Of a stretch of DNA of 40,342 nt, positions 31,655 through 40,193 are shown one piece after another (the stretch's first letter is position 1; the number at the start of each line of letters is the position of its first letter). The translations under genes and the position numbers were made by a program. The notes beneath the pieces are model-generated. The model was not told the origin of the DNA and made no database searches. It saw nothing but the letters and a program-made list of their open reading frames with translations. The stretch comes from Lachnospiraceae bacterium (GTDB lineage: Bacteria; Bacillota; Clostridia; Lachnospirales; Lachnospiraceae): assembly GCA_017399685.1 (NCBI GenBank), contig JAFQBM010000051.1, forward strand, positions 1 through 40,342, in the 5' to 3' direction.

Positions 31655-33826
31655 ATGAACATTGAACAAATCATTGCAGATGAGTTAAAAATAAAAAAAG
31701 AACAGGCAAAAGCAACCATTGAATTGATTGACGAGGGCTGTACCATTCCATTTATTGCCCGTTACCGAAAAGAAAAAACAGGTGCTTTAAATGATGAAGT
31801 ACTAAGACTTTTAGAGCAAAGATTAACCTATCTTCGGAATCTGGAAGATAAGAAAACTACCGTTTTAAATACCATTGAAGAACAAGGAAAATTAACGGAG
31901 GAACTAAAAAAACAAATTGATGAAGTACTTAGCATGGTGGAACTGGAAGATATTTATCGTCCATATAAGCCAAAACGCAGAACCAGAGCAACCATAGCGA
32001 AGGAAAAGGGCTTAGAGCCATTAGCCAATATTATTTTGCGCCAGGAAACAAAACTATCCATTCAGGAAGAAGCGAAAGCCTTTACTTTGGCTCCGGAAGG
32101 AAATTTAGAAAAAACTACAGAGGAACAATTACTTCCGGCTACCATAGAAGAAGCCATTCAGGGAGCTATGGATATCATTGCAGAAAATATCGCAGATGAT
32201 GCCACGCTTAGAACCATGATTCGTGAGTATACGCTGGCATATGGTATGGTAAAAAGTCAGGTAAAAAAAGATATGGAAGAGCATACTACCTTTGAGATGT
32301 ATTTTGATTTTTCCATGCCGGTGAATAAAATGTTAGGTTACCGGGTACTTGCACTAAATCGTGGAGAAAAAGAAAAGGTTTTAACAGTCAATGTTGAAGT
32401 AGAGAAAGAAAAAATCATAAACAAGATAAGTAAAAATGTAATAAAACCAAATCATCCCGTTACCGAATCTATTTTATTAGATGCCATTGCAGATAGTTAT
32501 GATAGATTGATTGCACCATCCGTAGAGCGAGAAATCCGCAATATTTTAACGGAACAGGCTCAGGAAGGAGCTATTAAGGTTTTTGGTAAAAATTTAAAAC
32601 AATTACTGATGCAGCCGCCAATCGCAGGAGAAACCGTTTTGGGCTGGGACCCTGCATTCAGAACCGGATGTAAGCTGGCAGTGGTGGATGCCACAGGAAA
32701 AGTTTTAGATACCGTGGTAGTATACCCTACTGCACCACAAAACAAGACAGAAGAAACCAAGAAAGTATTAAGAAAATTAATCGATAAATACAATATTACC
32801 TTGATTTCAGTTGGAAATGGTACTGCTTCCAGAGAATCGGAGCAGTTTTTGGTGGAATTTTTAAAAGAAATACCGGAACAGATTTCTTATGTTATTGTAA
32901 GTGAAGCAGGAGCTTCTGTTTATTCTGCCAGTAAACTTGCCACAGAAGAGTTTCCGAACTTTGATGTGGGACAAAGAAGTGCAGCTTCTATTGCACGAAG
33001 ACTGCAGGATCCATTGGCGGAATTAGTAAAAATCGACCCTAAATCCATCGGAGTAGGACAATATCAGCATGACATGGATCAAAAACAGTTAAGTGAAGCT
33101 TTGGGAAATGTGGTAGAAGACTGTGTAAATCAGGTGGGTGTTGACCTGAATACCGCTTCTGCTTCCCTTTTGGAATATATTTCCGGAATTAACAAAACCA
33201 TTGCCAAGAATATCGTGGCATACCGTGAGGAAAATGGAAAGTTCACAGAAAGAAAAGAATTATTAAAGGTATCGAAGTTAGGTCCAAAAGCATACGAACA
33301 ATGTGCCGGATTTACCAGAATTATGGATGGAAAGAATCCGTTAGACCGGACTTCTGTGCATCCTGAGTCCTATGAAGCAGCAAAGAAGCTAATGGAAACG
33401 CTGGATATAAAGCCAGAAGATTTAGGAAAAGAAGATAAAATCGATACCACAGGAGTCGATTTGTCAAAAATGGCGAAAAATCTGGAAATTGGGGAAATTA
33501 CATTAAAAGATATCATAAAAGAATTGAAAAAACCTTCCAGAGACCCTAGAGAAGATATGCCGAAACCAATATTAAGAACGGATGTATTGGAAATGAAAGA
33601 TTTAACAGAAGGCATGATATTAAAAGGAACCGTGCGTAATATTGTAGACTTTGGTGCTTTTGTGGACATCGGAGTTCATCAGGACGGATTGGTTCATATC
33701 TCACAGATAACAAACAAAAGAAGAATCAATCACCCGATGGAAGTTCTGAATGTAGGAGACATTGTAGAAGTAAAAGTATTATCCGTAGACGAAGCCAGAC
33801 AAAGAATACAATTATCTATGAAATAA
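31655..33826 (+). CDS. tex: Tex-family RNA-binding transcription accessory protein
   Basis: Nucleic-acid-binding protein linked to transcription and stress tolerance in other bacteria. 723 residues from ATG 31655 (MNIEQIIADELKIKKEQAKATIELIDEGCTIPFIARYRKEKTG). Domains in order: Tex N-terminal helices; a YqgF/RNase-H-like domain (ETVLGWDPAFRTGCKLAVVD, ~residues 325-450); helix-hairpin-helix (VGVDLNTASASLLEYISGI); and a C-terminal S1 domain (EGMILKGTVRNIVDFGAFVDIGVHQDGLVHIS). An open frame to 31562 would add 31 unrelated residues read through a hairpin, so the family-like start is preferred although its ribosome-binding site is weak. Confidence 0.92.
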   Translation: MNIEQIIADELKIKKEQAKATIELIDEGCTIPFIARYRKEKTGALNDEVLRLLEQRLTYLRNLEDKKTTVLNTIEEQGKLTEELKKQIDEVLSMVELEDIYRPYKPKRRTRATIAKEKGLEPLANIILRQETKLSIQEEAKAFTLAPEGNLEKTTEEQLLPATIEEAIQGAMDIIAENIADDATLRTMIREYTLAYGMVKSQVKKDMEEHTTFEMYFDFSMPVNKMLGYRVLALNRGEKEKVLTVNVEVEKEKIINKISKNVIKPNHPVTESILLDAIADSYDRLIAPSVEREIRNILTEQAQEGAIKVFGKNLKQLLMQPPIAGETVLGWDPAFRTGCKLAVVDATGKVLDTVVVYPTAPQNKTEETKKVLRKLIDKYNITLISVGNGTASRESEQFLVEFLKEIPEQISYVIVSEAGASVYSASKLATEEFPNFDVGQRSAASIARRLQDPLAELVKIDPKSIGVGQYQHDMDQKQLSEALGNVVEDCVNQVGVDLNTASASLLEYISGINKTIAKNIVAYREENGKFTERKELLKVSKLGPKAYEQCAGFTRIMDGKNPLDRTSVHPESYEAAKKLMETLDIKPEDLGKEDKIDTTGVDLSKMAKNLEIGEITLKDIIKELKKPSRDPREDMPKPILRTDVLEMKDLTEGMILKGTVRNIVDFGAFVDIGVHQDGLVHISQITNKRRINHPMEVLNVGDIVEVKVLSVDEARQRIQLSMK

Positions 33827-33841
33827 GGGAAAGGCAAAAAA

Positions 33842-34381
33842 ATGCAACCAATGACGTTTGAAGTAAAAATTAAAATAAAAGATGTGTACGCATACCTTAT
33901 GTATCACATGTATAAAGGCAGTGGTGCATTCAGCATTGTACTAAGTATCATTGCACTGGTGATGCTGATTCAGGGAGGCAGAAACCAGGACAGTATGAAG
34001 GCTATGATTTTACTGTTTATCGCACTGTTTTTTACGATAATCCAGCCTGTTTCCTTGTTCCTTAAGGCAGCACAACAGGTGACAGGAAATCCAATGTTCC
34101 AAAAACCGATTACCTACACCTTTACAGAGGAAGAATTCATCACTGCACAAGGGGAAGAAAGTATGTCCGTAACCTATGAAAATATCTGGAAAATAAAGAT
34201 ATCTTCCAAGAGAGTTTATATTTACACAGGACGTTTAAATGCCAGCATCATACCTCTTAGAGATATGGCACAAGAAGAAAGGGACAAATTGGTCGCTTTC
34301 CTGAATGAAAAGAAAAAAGAAAAAGGGAAACAAAAAAATGATAAACAGATTGCAGAATGTGACGATAACGAAAGAAACTAG
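33842..34381 (+). CDS. YcxB-like membrane protein
   Basis: 179-residue protein with a short N-terminal strand region, two hydrophobic segments (~27-45 and ~52-72), and a C-terminal soluble part containing ITYTFTEEEFITAQGEESMSVTYENIWKIKISSKRVYIYTGRLNASIIPLRDM, the pattern of the YcxB-like C-terminal domain. Function in the family is unknown. The Lys-rich tail overlaps the start of tsaE by 44 bases, so it is tied to the t6A genes transcriptionally. AAGGGAAAGG precedes the ATG. Confidence 0.75.
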   Translation: MQPMTFEVKIKIKDVYAYLMYHMYKGSGAFSIVLSIIALVMLIQGGRNQDSMKAMILLFIALFFTIIQPVSLFLKAAQQVTGNPMFQKPITYTFTEEEFITAQGEESMSVTYENIWKIKISSKRVYIYTGRLNASIIPLRDMAQEERDKLVAFLNEKKKEKGKQKNDKQIAECDDNERN

Positions 34382-34811
34382 TACACCAGAGGAAACCAAA
34401 GAATTAGCAATCTCTCTGGCAAAAGAGGCAAAAGCAGGAGATGTTATTTTACTGCATGGTGACTTGGGAGTGGGAAAAACTGTATTTTCCCAAGGGTTTG
34501 CCCAGGGACTTAAGATAGCGGAACCAATCCAAAGTCCGACCTTTACCATTTTACAGGAATATGATGAGGGAACCCTGCCTTTCTATCATTTTGACGTGTA
34601 TCGTATCAGCGACCCGGAAGAAATGTATGAAATAGGCTTTCAGGATTATTTGTATGGAAATGGGGTATGTCTCATTGAATGGGCAAGTAAGGTAGAAGAA
34701 TTGTTACCGGAAGAAGTCATAGAAATCGAAATAGAAAAGAATCTGGAGAAAGGTTTTGATTATCGTATGATAACCATAACCTACCCAGAGGAAAGAAATA
34801 TAAATATATAG
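34338..34811 (+). CDS. tsaE: tRNA threonylcarbamoyladenosine biosynthesis ATPase TsaE
   Basis: ATPase partner of TsaB-TsaD in making t6A37 on ANN-decoding tRNAs. 157 residues from ATG 34338: TSTPEETKELAISLAKEAKAGDVILLHGDLGVGKTVFSQGFAQGL (Walker A GDLGVGKT), SPTFTILQEY, FYHFDVYRI, and LIEWASKVEELLP. An upstream ATG at 34305 would add 11 Lys-rich residues overlapping the previous gene; the chosen ATG has AAAAGGGAAA upstream. Confidence 0.94.
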   Translation: MINRLQNVTITKETSTPEETKELAISLAKEAKAGDVILLHGDLGVGKTVFSQGFAQGLKIAEPIQSPTFTILQEYDEGTLPFYHFDVYRISDPEEMYEIGFQDYLYGNGVCLIEWASKVEELLPEEVIEIEIEKNLEKGFDYRMITITYPEERNINI

Positions 34812-34835
34812 AAACAGAAAGACAGGTTTTAAAAT

Positions 34836-35576
34836 ATGAGTATAGTACAAGATAATCTTAAACTTCTTGCAATTGAAAGTTCAGGAAATGTGGCATCTGT
34901 TGCAATTTTGGAGCAAGGAAAAATGATAGCTGAATTAACTATGAATAACAAAAAGACACATTCTACCACATTATTGCCAATGATTGATCAGATGATAAAA
35001 ATGTGTGAAAAAGATTTGGCTGATTTTGATGCCATTGCAGTTACCAGAGGACCAGGTTCCTTTACCGGACTTAGAATTGGAGCAGCAACCGTAAAAGGAT
35101 TGGGACTGGCAATGGAACTTCCTGTTATACCGGTTTCTACACTGGAATGTCTTGCCATGAATGTATCAGAAAGTAATGATATTATCTGCCCTATTATGGA
35201 TGCCAGAAGAAATCAGGTTTATACCGCAGCCTATGAGGTAAAAGATGGAAGATTACAGGAAGTATTAAAAGAAGAACCTATGGATATCAAAGATTTAATT
35301 GAGAAATTAAAAGTGTTAGAAAAAAACGTATTGTTCTTAGGTGATGGAGTAGCTGTATACAGAAATGTAATAGCGCAGGAGTTAAAAGAAAGAGCATGTT
35401 TTGCAAAAGAGCATAATATGGTGCAAAGAGCTTCCTCTTTGGCTGTTTTAGCAAAAGAAAAATGGGAACAAAGAGTCACATCAAAAGAGTTTCATCTTGA
35501 ATATTTACGGGCTTCCCAGGCAGAACGTGAGTGGAAAGAAGAACATCAGGGAGAAGAATTACCATGTCTATCCTAA
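34836..35576 (+). CDS. tsaB: tRNA threonylcarbamoyladenosine biosynthesis protein TsaB
   Basis: Dimerisation partner and activator of TsaD, with an ASKHA fold but no catalytic metal site. 246 residues: LLAIESSGNVASVAILEQGKMIAELTMNNKKTHSTTLLPMID, AIAVTRGPGSFTGLRIGAATVKGLGLAMELPVIPVSTLECLA, and IMDARRNQVYTAAYE. It overlaps the rimI start by 13 bases, indicating translational coupling. Confidence 0.95.
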   Translation: MSIVQDNLKLLAIESSGNVASVAILEQGKMIAELTMNNKKTHSTTLLPMIDQMIKMCEKDLADFDAIAVTRGPGSFTGLRIGAATVKGLGLAMELPVIPVSTLECLAMNVSESNDIICPIMDARRNQVYTAAYEVKDGRLQEVLKEEPMDIKDLIEKLKVLEKNVLFLGDGVAVYRNVIAQELKERACFAKEHNMVQRASSLAVLAKEKWEQRVTSKEFHLEYLRASQAEREWKEEHQGEELPCLS

Positions 35577-36019
35577 TTCGAAAAGCGAAGGAAAGCGACA
35601 GTGAGCAGATTTGCAAATTGGAACAAAAAATTTTTTCAAAAAACAGCAGCCTGGAAGAAATAAAGAGGCAGATAGCATTTGAAGATGTCTATTATTTTGT
35701 TGCAGTAATAGAAAAGAAAATAATAGGATATCTTTCTGCAAAAGCAGTATTAGACGAAGTGGATTTGTGGTACATCGCAGTAGAACCGTCATATCGGAAT
35801 CAAGGAATTGGAAGCCGGTTGATGACAGAATTTATGAACCTTATAAATTTAAATGGGATGCAAAAGATTACATTAGAAGTACGACGAAGTAATCAAAGTG
35901 CCATTCATTTATATGAAAAAAATAAATTTAAAGAAATCAGCATACGAAAGGATTATTATAGGAATCCCATAGAAGATGCTGTTATATTACAATATGCGAA
36001 GAACGAAGATGAAATGTAA
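35564..36019 (+). CDS. rimI: Ribosomal-protein S18 alanine N-acetyltransferase (RimI-like)
   Basis: GNAT-family N-terminal acetyltransferase. 151 residues from ATG 35564 (SILIRKAKESDSEQICKLEQKIFSKNS). Acetyl-CoA-binding motif A reads VDLWYIAVEPSYRNQGIGSRLMTEF (R/Q-x-x-G-x-G/A), then TLEVRRSNQSAIHLYEKNKFKEISIRKDYY, typical of RimI. It is encoded with tsaB and tsaE, the usual clustering. An upstream frame start at 35531 lies deeper in tsaB and is not favoured. The S18 substrate is inferred from the family. Confidence 0.9.
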   Translation: MSILIRKAKESDSEQICKLEQKIFSKNSSLEEIKRQIAFEDVYYFVAVIEKKIIGYLSAKAVLDEVDLWYIAVEPSYRNQGIGSRLMTEFMNLINLNGMQKITLEVRRSNQSAIHLYEKNKFKEISIRKDYYRNPIEDAVILQYAKNEDEM

Positions 36020-36057
36020 CAATCCAGAATAAATGATTAAAGAGAGAACGTGAAATT

Positions 36058-36981
36058 ATGTTAGAGATATATTTATTAGGTACCGGGGGCATGATGCCAC
36101 TGCCAAATCGCTTTTTAACGTCCATGTATCTTAGATATAATGGAAAAGCGATATTAGTAGATTGTGGTGAAGGTACCCAGATTGCAATGAAAAAGTGTGG
36201 TGTAAGTTTTAAAGCCATAGATGTGATATGTATTACCCACTTTCATGCAGACCATGTAAGTGGATTACCAGGGTTACTTTTGACCATAGGAAATGCAGAA
36301 CGAACAGAACCTATTACCATTGTGGGGCCCAAAGGAATCGAAAAAATAGTAGGGGCACTAAGAACCATAGCTCCAGAACTTCCTTTTCCGATTCAATACC
36401 GGGAATTACAAGAAAGCGAAGAAGAATTTCAAATGTGCGGGCTGGATGTAAAGGCATATAAAGTAAAGCATAATGTCATCTGCTATGGTTACTTCTTTGG
36501 ATTAAAAAGAGCAGGAAAGTTTGATTTGGAAAAAGCAAAAGAACAAAACATTCCGATGCAATATTGGAAACGACTGCAAAAAGGAGAAGTGATAAAAGAC
36601 GGAGAAAATACCTACACTAGTGATATGGTATTAGGACCGGCAAGAAAAGGGTTAAGGGTGGCATACTGCACCGATACCAGACCGGTTCCCGCCATTACGG
36701 AACATGCCCGAGAAGTTGATTTGTTTATATGTGAAGGCATGTATGGAGAAGATGGTAAGGAAGAAAAGGCAAGAGAATACAAACACATGACATTTTATGA
36801 GGCTGCACAAATAGCCAAAGAGGCAAAAGCAAAGAAAATGTGGCTTACCCACTATAGTCCTTCTTTAGTACGTCCAGAGGAATACCTAGATAAAGTCAGG
36901 AAGATATTCCCGGAAACTTATACCTGTAAAGATGGAGAATATGTTTTGCTTGAATTTGAGGAAGAATCTGAAAACTCTTAA
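36058..36981 (+). CDS. rnz: Ribonuclease Z (tRNA 3' endonuclease)
   Basis: Metallo-beta-lactamase-fold enzyme that trims tRNA 3' trailers. 307 residues: LLGTGGMMPLPNR, LVDCGEGTQIAMKK, the zinc motif THFHADHVSGLPGLL, a ~35-residue segment near 140-195 in the exosite position, AYCTDTRP, the CEGMYG loop, and the C-terminal HMTFYEAAQIAKEAKAKKMWLTHYSPSL with the last ligand His. The nearby tRNA-Ser genes lack an encoded CCA and so need this processing route. AGAGAGAACGTG precedes the ATG. Confidence 0.94.
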   Translation: MLEIYLLGTGGMMPLPNRFLTSMYLRYNGKAILVDCGEGTQIAMKKCGVSFKAIDVICITHFHADHVSGLPGLLLTIGNAERTEPITIVGPKGIEKIVGALRTIAPELPFPIQYRELQESEEEFQMCGLDVKAYKVKHNVICYGYFFGLKRAGKFDLEKAKEQNIPMQYWKRLQKGEVIKDGENTYTSDMVLGPARKGLRVAYCTDTRPVPAITEHAREVDLFICEGMYGEDGKEEKAREYKHMTFYEAAQIAKEAKAKKMWLTHYSPSLVRPEEYLDKVRKIFPETYTCKDGEYVLLEFEEESENS

Positions 36982-37022
36982 ATGCAATTTTTATTTGGGG
37001 AAAATCTGAAAACTTTTAAATG
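36965..37022 (+). repeat. 20-bp near-identical direct repeat at the rnz stop codon
   Basis: Bases 36965-36984 and 37003-37022 match at 19 of 20 positions (C to T at the thirteenth). The first copy includes the rnz stop codon, and the second lies in the gap before the next gene. It looks like a small tandem duplication. Confidence 0.6.
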
Positions 37023-37070
37023 AGTTGTCCATACACGGATACTGGCAAATACAGAAAGTGAGGGATTACT

Positions 37071-37661
37071 ATGAAGAAAAATATTATTATCGGTGTAGTC
37101 GGAGCAGGTATCGTAGTTGCATTATTATTTGGATTTAAAGCATTGATAAATCGATCAGATGACAGAGAATCCTTAAACGGCAATAAGAATGAGTCTTCAT
37201 TGGAATTGGATATAGAAAGGATATACCCAAAGACTCCAACAGAAGTAATAGAAAAGTTTGCTCAAATCAACAAATATGTATATAGCAATGATGTATCAGA
37301 AGAAAAAATGGAAGAGATTGTTGAAAATCTTAGACTATTATATGACCAGGAATTGTTGGAAAAGAATAGTGAAGATGTTCAACTAAGTGCATTTATCAGT
37401 GAGTTATTTAGAGCGGATTCAGTGAATCGAAGAATTATGAATTATGAAGTAGACGGCAATGAAAAAGTAGAATATAAAGAAAATAAGTATGGAGAACTTG
37501 CAACTTTAAATGCCACATTTTATTTTAAGGAAGACGATGGATATCCATATGTGGAATACAACTTTGTCCTTAGAAAAGATGAAGATGGTAAATGGAAAAT
37601 TCTGGGATGGGATTATGCAGAAAAAGAGAGTGAAGAACTGAAAGAGCAGGCTTCGGAATAA
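37071..37661 (+). CDS. Hypothetical membrane-anchored protein
   Basis: 196 residues. The N-terminus KKNIIIGVVGAGIVVALLFGFKALI is a signal anchor without a lipobox Cys. A polar linker follows (32-50), then a soluble domain starting YPKTPTEVIEKFAQINKYVYSNDVSEEKMEEIVENLRLLYDQELL and ending in a beta-rich stretch (ATFYFKEDDGYPYVEYNFVLRKDEDGKWKILGWDY) reminiscent of NTF2-like or SnoaL-type folds. I recognise it only as a type common in Lachnospiraceae and can give no function. GTGAGGG precedes the ATG. Confidence 0.7.
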   Translation: MKKNIIIGVVGAGIVVALLFGFKALINRSDDRESLNGNKNESSLELDIERIYPKTPTEVIEKFAQINKYVYSNDVSEEKMEEIVENLRLLYDQELLEKNSEDVQLSAFISELFRADSVNRRIMNYEVDGNEKVEYKENKYGELATLNATFYFKEDDGYPYVEYNFVLRKDEDGKWKILGWDYAEKESEELKEQASE

Positions 37662-37781
37662 TGAAACATTGATTATTTGCGACGTATTTTTTTAGCAATA
37701 GCAGAATGGGAAAGGATAATACAGACTACGTTTTTATGAATGTGATGATACAATATTAGTGAGAGACGAAATTTAGCCGAG

Positions 37782-37802
37782 ATTATTCAAGTTGTGAATA
37801 AT
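37782..37802. repeat. 8-bp inverted repeat upstream of tsaD
   Basis: ATTATTCA (37782-37789) and TGAATAAT (37795-37802) form a perfect AT-only stem with a 5-base loop, 67 bp before the tsaD start. There is no clear promoter in this 208-bp gap. Confidence 0.35.
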
Positions 37803-37869
37803 GGGGGTTAATTTTGTTACTCATGTCATAATATTCATAGAAAACCGTTTGTATTCTTGTGGTAGAAAA

Positions 37870-38916
37870 ATGGAAAATAAGAATCAGACAACAAAAGAGA
37901 AAGAAGTTAAAATATTAGCAATAGAATCTTCTTGTGATGAAACTGCAGCAGCAGTTGTAGTAAACGGGAGAAAAGTATGTTCAAATGTGATTTCATCTCA
38001 AATTGAGCTGCATAAGCTATTTGGGGGTGTTGTTCCTGAAATTGCATCCCGCAAACATTTGGAGAAAATTAATCAAGTAATAGAAGAAGCTTTATCAGAG
38101 GCTGGGATGACTTTAGATGACATCGATGCAGTGGGTGTTACATATGGCCCAGGACTCGTAGGAGCTTTGTTGGTTGGCGTTGCCGCAGCAAAGGCCATAA
38201 GTTTTGCAAAGAATAAGCCATTGGTGGGTGTGCATCACATTGAAGGCCACATCAGTGCAAATTATATTGAACACGAAGCTCTGGTTCCGCCTTTTATCTG
38301 CACTGTAGCTTCAGGTGGGCATTCGCATATTGTGCTGGTAGAAGATTATGGAAAATATAAAATAATAGGACGCACCCGTGACGATGCAGCAGGAGAAGCA
38401 TTCGATAAGGTGGCACGTTCGATTGGACTGGGATATCCAGGCGGTCCTAAAATTGATAAGCTGGCAAAACAGGGGAATTCTAAGGCGATTATGTTTCCTA
38501 GAGCGAAAATAGAGGATGCACCTTATGATTTTAGCTTTAGTGGATTAAAGTCGGCGGTATTAAATTATTTAAATCAATGTGAAATGAAGAACATAGAAGT
38601 GAATAAGGCAGATGTGGCGGCTTCTTTCCAAGCATCCGTTGTTGAAGTGCTGACTATGCATACTCTTCAGGCAGCGCAAGACTTTGGAATAAAAAAAGTA
38701 GCCATTGCAGGAGGAGTAGCTGCGAATACATCCTTTAGAGAATCTATGGAAAAGGTATGTAAAGAAAAAGGTTTCGAATTTTACTATCCGTCACCAATTT
38801 ATTGTACAGATAATGCAGCAATGATTGGTGTAGCGGCATATTACGAATATATAAATGGAACAAGACATGGACTGGATTTAAATGCGGTTCCGAATTTAAA
38901 AATTGGACAAAGATAA
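37870..38916 (+). CDS. tsaD: tRNA N6-adenosine threonylcarbamoyltransferase TsaD
   Basis: Catalytic subunit that transfers threonylcarbamoyl to A37. 348 residues from ATG 37870: [47 protein letters not shown], metal ligands in [74 protein letters not shown] and [16 protein letters not shown] longer frame to 37801 is rejected because it adds hydrophobic, unrelated residues. It is separated from tsaE-tsaB-rimI by rnz and the unknown gene. Confidence 0.96.
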   Translation: MENKNQTTKEKEVKILAIESSCDETAAAVVVNGRKVCSNVISSQIELHKLFGGVVPEIASRKHLEKINQVIEEALSEAGMTLDDIDAVGVTYGPGLVGALLVGVAAAKAISFAKNKPLVGVHHIEGHISANYIEHEALVPPFICTVASGGHSHIVLVEDYGKYKIIGRTRDDAAGEAFDKVARSIGLGYPGGPKIDKLAKQGNSKAIMFPRAKIEDAPYDFSFSGLKSAVLNYLNQCEMKNIEVNKADVAASFQASVVEVLTMHTLQAAQDFGIKKVAIAGGVAANTSFRESMEKVCKEKGFEFYYPSPIYCTDNAAMIGVAAYYEYINGTRHGLDLNAVPNLKIGQR

Positions 38917-39044
38917 TGTATAGGATTTTATTATTGTGAGCATAATACTATCATAGAAAGGGTACAAAAGACCAAGGTACGAAGGAAAATCAGATACAAA
39001 AGAATTTTCCACAAAAGATAAGATACCAGTCTTTTACAATTAGA

Positions 39045-39734
39045 ATGAAAACGAAAGCAATGATACTATCAGCAGGAAAAGGGACAAGAATGAATCAAAG
39101 CATTAGCAAACAATACCTGATGCTTGGAAATCAGACTATTCTTTCCTACTCCTTGGAAGCGTTTCAAAAAAGTCCTATAGATGAAATCATATTAGTAACT
39201 GCGAAAGAAGATATGGAATATGTAAAAAACAATATTATAGTACCACACAAAATAGATAAAGTGACAAAGATAGTTGCTGGTGGACAAGAAAGATATCTCT
39301 CTGTTTATCAAGGCCTGTTAGCAGCAGGGGATTGTGATTATATCATGATTCACGATGGTGCAAGGCCTTTTTTAACGTCAGACATAATAGAAGATTCTAT
39401 CCGGGCAGTACAAAAATATTATGCCTGTGCCGTTGGTGTACCGTTAAAGGACTCGATAAAAAAAGTAGGGCAGGAAGGATACATAGTAGAAAATATAGAA
39501 AGAAAGGATGTCTGGCAGGTACAGACTCCTCAAAGTTTTTTTTATCCTTTGATTTTAGAAGCATATGAAAAATTACTGCATTCTGATATGGAACCTACTG
39601 ATGATACCTCGGTGGTAGAGTATTTTACAGAAACGAAAGTTAAAATGTTATTTGGCAGTTATGAAAATATAAAAATTACAACACCAGAAGATTTGGAATA
39701 TGGGGAATATATAATAGAAAAAAGAAAAAACTAA
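39045..39734 (+). CDS. ispD: 2-C-methyl-D-erythritol 4-phosphate cytidylyltransferase
   Basis: Third step of the MEP isoprenoid pathway, making CDP-methylerythritol. 229 residues: MILSAGKGTRMNQSISKQYLML (nucleotide-binding glycine-rich loop with Lys), IDEIILVT, GGQERYLSVYQGLLA, MIHDGARPFLT, VPLKDSIKKV, WQVQTPQSFFYPLILEAYE, and TDDTSVVEY. The ribosome-binding site before the ATG is weak, with only A/T-rich sequence in the last 15 bases. It stands alone; ispF is not visible. Confidence 0.95.
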   Translation: MKTKAMILSAGKGTRMNQSISKQYLMLGNQTILSYSLEAFQKSPIDEIILVTAKEDMEYVKNNIIVPHKIDKVTKIVAGGQERYLSVYQGLLAAGDCDYIMIHDGARPFLTSDIIEDSIRAVQKYYACAVGVPLKDSIKKVGQEGYIVENIERKDVWQVQTPQSFFYPLILEAYEKLLHSDMEPTDDTSVVEYFTETKVKMLFGSYENIKITTPEDLEYGEYIIEKRKN

Positions 39735-39746
39735 AAACAACAAGGT

Positions 39747-39779
39747 GTTGCAAAGCCTTATTTTGTGGGGCTTTGCAAC
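39747..39779. other. 11-bp inverted repeat after ispD
   Basis: GTTGCAAAGCC (39747-39757) pairs perfectly with GGCTTTGCAAC (39769-39779) around an 11-base loop. The stem would terminate well, but it is followed by GTGCGCTG and A-runs rather than T, so intrinsic termination of ispD is doubtful. Confidence 0.55.
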
Positions 39780-39787
39780 GTGCGCTG

Positions 39788-39857
39788 AAAAAAAGTAAAA
39801 AAAAATCAAAAAAAAAGTAAAAAAAGTGTTGACATTAGTTCGAGATGATGATAATAT
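39788..39857 (+). promoter_or_regulatory. tRNA-Ser promoter with phased A-tract UP region
   Basis: TTGACA (39829-39834) is a perfect -35, and TAATAT (39852-39857) gives a 17-bp spacer. Directly upstream (39788-39827) four A-runs of 7, 9, 9 and 7 are separated by two bases each, so they repeat about once per helical turn and end 3-4 bp before the -35. This should act as a curved UP element. Confidence 0.75.
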
Positions 39858-39908
39858 ACTAAATGTCGCTGGCGAACACAGCGAAACAAAGAAAAGAAAA
39901 TTAAATAT

Positions 39909-39994
39909 GGAGAGGTATCGAAGTGGTCATAACGAGGCGGTCTTGAAAACCGTTTGTCCGCAAGGGCGCGTGGGTTCGAATCCCACCCTCTCCG
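39909..39994 (+). tRNA. tRNA-Ser (anticodon UGA)
   Basis: 86 bases. The acceptor GGAGAGG (39909-39915) pairs with CCTCTCC (39987-39993), with discriminator G. The anticodon loop CTTGAAA carries TGA. A long class II variable arm (TGTCCGCAAGGGCGC region) and the T-loop GTTCGAATC follow. CCA is not encoded. Confidence 0.97.
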
Positions 39995-40031
39995 TTAGTT
40001 ATTGAATCATATTTGATGACGCTTGATGCTT

Positions 40032-40120
40032 GGAGAAGTACCCAAGCGGCTGAAGGGGCTCCCCTGGAAAGGGAGTAGGTCGTTAATAGCGGCGCGAGGG
40101 TTCAAATCCCTCCTTCTCCG
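40032..40120 (+). tRNA. tRNA-Ser (anticodon GGA)
   Basis: 89 bases. The acceptor GGAGAAG (40032-40038) pairs with CTTCTCC (40113-40119), with discriminator G. The anticodon stem CTCCC/GGGAG frames loop CTGGAAA, anticodon GGA. A long variable arm and the T-loop GTTCAAATC are typical of Ser tRNA. CCA is not encoded. It lies 37 bases after the first tRNA and is probably cotranscribed. Confidence 0.97.
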
Positions 40121-40158
40121 TTTAACTTTTAGAAAAATAAAAAAAGTTAAAAAAGTGC

Positions 40159-40187
40159 TTGACAAGTGATTGAAACTTTGATAAGAT
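40159..40187 (+). promoter_or_regulatory. rRNA operon promoter
   Basis: TTGACA (40159-40164) and TAAGAT (40182-40187) are spaced 17 bp. The upstream A-runs and the AAAAAAGTG-TTGACA arrangement are almost the same as in the tRNA promoter at 39829. It precedes a typical rrn leader. Confidence 0.75.
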
Positions 40188-40193
40188 ATACAA

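Noticed and set aside
37801-37869. Longer start for TsaD
   Set aside because: Extra residues are unrelated to TsaD and include a palindrome half; the internal ATG precedes the conserved [12 protein letters not shown] motif properly.
39747-39779. Intrinsic terminator of ispD
   Set aside because: The stem is strong but is followed by GC and A-runs, not T; kept only as an inverted repeat.
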